Shown piece after piece: positions 61,722 through 64,000 of a stretch of DNA of 64,000 bases; position 1 is the stretch's first letter; every line of letters begins with the position of its first letter. Below the pieces are notes generated by a model. It saw nothing but the letters and a program-made list of their open reading frames with translations. It searched no databases and was not told the DNA's origin. This stretch comes from JABDIP01 sp965227455. GTDB taxonomy: Bacteria; Pseudomonadota; Alphaproteobacteria; DSM-16000; Inquilinaceae. A program made the position numbers and the translations under genes. Location: the NCBI GenBank assembly GCA_965227455.1, contig OZ245752.1, forward strand, positions 4,340,001-4,404,000, given 5' to 3'.

Positions 61722-61861
61722 CCTCTCCCCTTGTGGGAGAGGTCGGATCGCGCAGCGATCCGGGTGAGGGGTCGCGCGGCGTCCGCCGCGCGGAAACTCT
61801 TCGTTAGCCCCCTCACCCTCCCACTGCGTGGGCCCCTCCCTCTCCCACGAGGGGAGAGGGG
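61722..61861. repeat. GC-rich repeat cluster with hairpins, copy D
   Basis: It contains ACCTCTCCC-CTTGT-GGGAGAGGT (61721-61743), a CGGATCGCGCAGCGATCCG hairpin, a CGCGCGGCGTCCGCCGCGCG hairpin and a half-unit AGCCCCCTCACC...GAGGGGAGAGGG (61806-61860) shared with copy C. It lies between convergent genes and probably ends transcription from both sides. Confidence 0.72.
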
Positions 61862-61883
61862 TGAAACAACGCGCTCCCGTCAA

Positions 61884-63257
61884 TCAATCCGCCGGCAGCA
61901 TCCAGACGCCCATGGGTTCGGTGCGATTGCGCAGGTTTTGCGGGGCACCGGCGATGAAGCCGTTCAGCGGCGCATCGCCGGTTTCGTCGCGGACCTGCCG
62001 GGCTAGCGGGTCGCTGGCGATGATCGTGGCGTTCAGGGTGCGGGTCAGCGCCTCGAGCCGGCTAGCGACGTTCACCGCGTCGCCGACGACGGTGTATTCC
62101 AGCCGGCCCTCGCCGCCGATATCGCCCAGCACCGCCTCTCCGTAGTGCAACCCGATGCCCAACGCGATCGGGGGCTCGCCCGCCGCGATGCGCTCCTGGT
62201 TCCACTGGCCGATGGTCTCGGCCATGGTGCGGGCGCAGGCCAGGGCGTCGCTGGCGTCTGACAGCCCGGCGCGCGGTGTGCCGAAGGTCGCCATGATCGC
62301 GTCGCCGATATATTTGTCGATGGTGCCGTTGTGTTGGAACACGGTGCGGCTCAGCCGGTCGTGGCAGCCGCGCAGCAAGGCGATCACCGCCTCCGGCGTC
62401 ATCGATTCCGACAGCCGGGTGAAGCCGACAATATCGGCGAACAGCACGGCCACCGGCTGCGCCCGGACCTCGCCCAGCGGCTGGTCGGACTGCGCCAGCT
62501 GGTCGACCATGTTGGGCGAGAAGTAGCGCGCCAGATTGGCCCGTTCCCGGGCGGCGGAGACCTGGCGCCGCACCAGCCGGCGCGAGCGCGCCACGACTCC
62601 GGCCAGGATGCCGGCGACGATCAGTATCACCGCGACATCCTGGGCGATCATGTTGATGTCGACGAAATGCGGATCCAGGGCCAGGGCGATGGACGCGTCC
62701 GGGTTGGCCAGGATCTCGTCGAGGGACATGCCGTACCAGGTCAGGGTCTCCGGCCGTGCGATCAGGGTGCCGGTCCCGACGATCCAGCACACCGCCGCCG
62801 CCAGCCCGGCCCAGATCATGACCCGCGGATTGAAGCTGAAGGCGAAGCCCGCCAGCAGCATGAAGAAGTAGATGGCGGTCCCGTTGCGCAGCTGCATCTG
62901 CACCGGCGCCTGCAGGACCTCCAACGGGTTCGGGGCCACGAAGATGTAGGTCATCAGCGCGAAATCGAGCGCGATGAACAGGTAGCGATGCCAAGGCCGG
63001 CCGAAGGACAGGCGGGCGACGGCATAATCGGCCAGCCCGATCAGCACGAACAGCACCAGCGAGCCCTGGTAGTAGAAGACCTCTGGAGGCGGCGCGAGGA
63101 AGAACAACAACACCGCGATCGCCGCCAGCGAAATGATCCGGCCCCGGGTCGCCAGTCTCAGCCCGTCAAGCTCTTCGGCACGGAACGTCTCGCTCAGCGA
63201 TTCCGACGCGCGGTCCGACCGGCCGGTCGGTGCGCCCTCCATGGCGACGGCAGTCAT
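61884..63257 (-). CDS. Membrane-bound class III adenylate/guanylate cyclase
   Basis: A 457-residue cyclase. Six hydrophobic helices lie between residues 40 and 230 (for example IISLAAIAVLLFFLAPP and DVAVILIVAGILAGVVA), then a connecting helix LARYFSPNMVDQLAQSDQPL. The catalytic domain (about 255-430) has Mg-binding Asp in VLFADIVGFTRLSESM, Lys and Asp in GTIDKYIGDAIMATFG, and YTVVGDAVNVASRLEA. The layout matches alphaproteobacterial adenylate cyclases of the MASE-like six-TM type; the signal is unknown. ATG at 63257 is the first codon of this frame. Confidence 0.9.
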   Translation of the reverse strand: MTAVAMEGAPTGRSDRASESLSETFRAEELDGLRLATRGRIISLAAIAVLLFFLAPPPEVFYYQGSLVLFVLIGLADYAVARLSFGRPWHRYLFIALDFALMTYIFVAPNPLEVLQAPVQMQLRNGTAIYFFMLLAGFAFSFNPRVMIWAGLAAAVCWIVGTGTLIARPETLTWYGMSLDEILANPDASIALALDPHFVDINMIAQDVAVILIVAGILAGVVARSRRLVRRQVSAARERANLARYFSPNMVDQLAQSDQPLGEVRAQPVAVLFADIVGFTRLSESMTPEAVIALLRGCHDRLSRTVFQHNGTIDKYIGDAIMATFGTPRAGLSDASDALACARTMAETIGQWNQERIAAGEPPIALGIGLHYGEAVLGDIGGEGRLEYTVVGDAVNVASRLEALTRTLNATIIASDPLARQVRDETGDAPLNGFIAGAPQNLRNRTEPMGVWMLPAD

Positions 63258-63332
63258 CTCACATCCCCTTGCGACCTGAGGCTCGCGACAGGAGCCAGGA
63301 TAGCCCGCGCAGGCGGAGCTGACGAATGCCGG

Positions 63333-64000
63333 TTAGGCGTCTTCCTCGGACTCGGAGTCGTCGTCCGAGTCGGGCGCCGACTGGGCCAGCAGCCATTCCC
63401 GGAACGTCTTGATGTTGGGCCGGTTGGCGATTCGTTCCGGACACAGGATGTAATAGGCGTATTCCGCCGGCAGGCTGAAATCGAACGGCCGCACCAGGCG
63501 GCCGGCGGCCAGATCGTCGAGCGCCAGCGCGCTGCGGCCCAGCGCCACGCCCTGACCGTCGACGGCGGCCTGCAGCACCATGCTGGAATCGTTGAAGGAC
63601 GGCCCGCGACGCGGGTCCACGCCCTCCACCCCGGCGGCCAGCAGCCACATCGACCAATCCATGCGCATGTCGTCATGCAGCAGGGTGTGGTCGCACAGCT
63701 GTTCCGGACGCTCCAGCGGGACCCGCTTCAGCAGCTCCGGGCTGCACACCGGAAACAGCTCCTCGGTCAGGAAGCGGTCGGCATGCAGGCCGGGATAGTC
63801 ACCGCGGCCATAGCGGATCGCCACATCGACATCGTCGCGGTCGAAATCCGCCAGCCGGTCATCGGCCGAGACCCGGACCTCGATATCCGGATGGTCCTCG
63901 CGGAACCGGGTCAGCCGCGGCACCAGCCAGCGCGCCGCGAAGGAGGGCAGCACGCTGACGGTGATCGTGCCGCGGGCATCGTCCTCCAGCAGCCGCTCGG
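63333..64000 (-). CDS. LysR-family transcriptional regulator (GcvA-like), 5' part beyond the window
   Basis: Only the C-terminal part is visible, about 220 residues of the effector domain. TITVSVLPSFAARWLVPRLT opens it and ADDRLADFDRDDVDVAIRYG, FLTEELFPVCSPELLKR and VLQAAVDGQGVALGRSALAL follow the GcvA/AmpR pattern. The helix-turn-helix part lies past the window end. The last residues SDDDSESEEDA form an unusual acidic tail. No target gene is visible within the window; the upstream partner would be outside. Confidence 0.88.
   Translation of the reverse strand, partial: ERLLEDDARGTITVSVLPSFAARWLVPRLTRFREDHPDIEVRVSADDRLADFDRDDVDVAIRYGRGDYPGLHADRFLTEELFPVCSPELLKRVPLERPEQLCDHTLLHDDMRMDWSMWLLAAGVEGVDPRRGPSFNDSSMVLQAAVDGQGVALGRSALALDDLAAGRLVRPFDFSLPAEYAYYILCPERIANRPNIKTFREWLLAQSAPDSDDDSESEEDA

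Noticed and set aside
59156..61816. 886-codon open frame on the minus strand
   Set aside because: It is antisense to the GNAT and MFS genes, with low-complexity Gly/Arg/His/Gln composition; a shadow.

Overview
The window is GC-rich DNA, densely packed on both strands, from an alphaproteobacterium, most likely of the Rhodospirillales type. The evidence is lineage-typical genes (MmcB, a MipZ-family ATPase, a RegA/ActR regulator, cobS next to cobT, a CnoX-type thioredoxin), a direct-repeat LexA box (GTTC-N7-GTTC), a CtrA box (TTAA-N7-TTAAC) and dispersed GC-rich palindromes. No phage, plasmid, CRISPR or intact insertion sequence was seen. The only mobile-type element is a 268-bp IS5-like miniature element.

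Layout. 1-3.7 kb: an ECF sigma factor paired with an ArsI/CadI-type lyase, a lipoprotein, and an MFS exporter with a His-rich tail whose 5' region is occupied by the miniature element. 3.7-6.8 kb: a SYLF lipid-binding protein, cobS and cobT of cobalamin assembly, and a small membrane protein. 7.1-11.3 kb: a RegA-type regulator, a degenerate EAL protein, mmcB under a LexA box, a secreted trypsin-like protease, and a small membrane protein under a consensus promoter with a CtrA box. 11.3-14.5 kb: denD, an FAH-family enzyme and an arylformamidase-like hydrolase. 14.7-20.4 kb: a secreted basic protein, then a tight operon of ECF sigma, membrane anti-sigma candidate, ZraP/CnrR-like protein, DUF1800, Asp-box protein and DUF1501.

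20.5-25.8 kb: three large GT-C membrane glycosyltransferase-like genes. 25.8-27.5 kb: a divergent MipZ paralogue with a winged-helix-like partner. 27.9-36.5 kb: a CHASE sensor kinase, a TPR/2OG-oxygenase protein, and a TetR-regulated RND efflux pair with two adjacent 19-bp operators. 36.7-38.6 kb: an H-NOX gas sensor and its histidine kinase. 38.8-45.8 kb: a nitrilase plus Dpp/Opp-type ABC importer operon with a divergent LysR regulator, followed by tRNA-Gly(GCC).

46-53.4 kb: a cupin, a methyltransferase divergent from an HxlR regulator, a prolyl-tRNA editing protein, and a housekeeping row of CnoX-like, LON-domain, Trm112 and DUF971 genes interrupted by an APH(6)-like kinase and followed by a class III cyclase. 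53.4-64 kb: a VOC protein, a HAD phosphatase, a methyltransferase, acetoacetyl-CoA synthetase, an LRAT/NlpC-P60-type protein, an aminotransferase, a GNAT acetyltransferase, a DHA2 MFS pump, a six-TM adenylate/guanylate cyclase, and a LysR gene cut by the window end.

Signalling genes are frequent: two ECF sigma factors, two histidine kinases, one response regulator, two cyclases, an EAL-like protein and an H-NOX sensor. Metal or stress export and importer operons add to this, which fits a metabolically versatile free-living bacterium. Start codons were chosen from ribosome-binding sites, family lengths and signal peptides, and some N-termini remain uncertain as stated.
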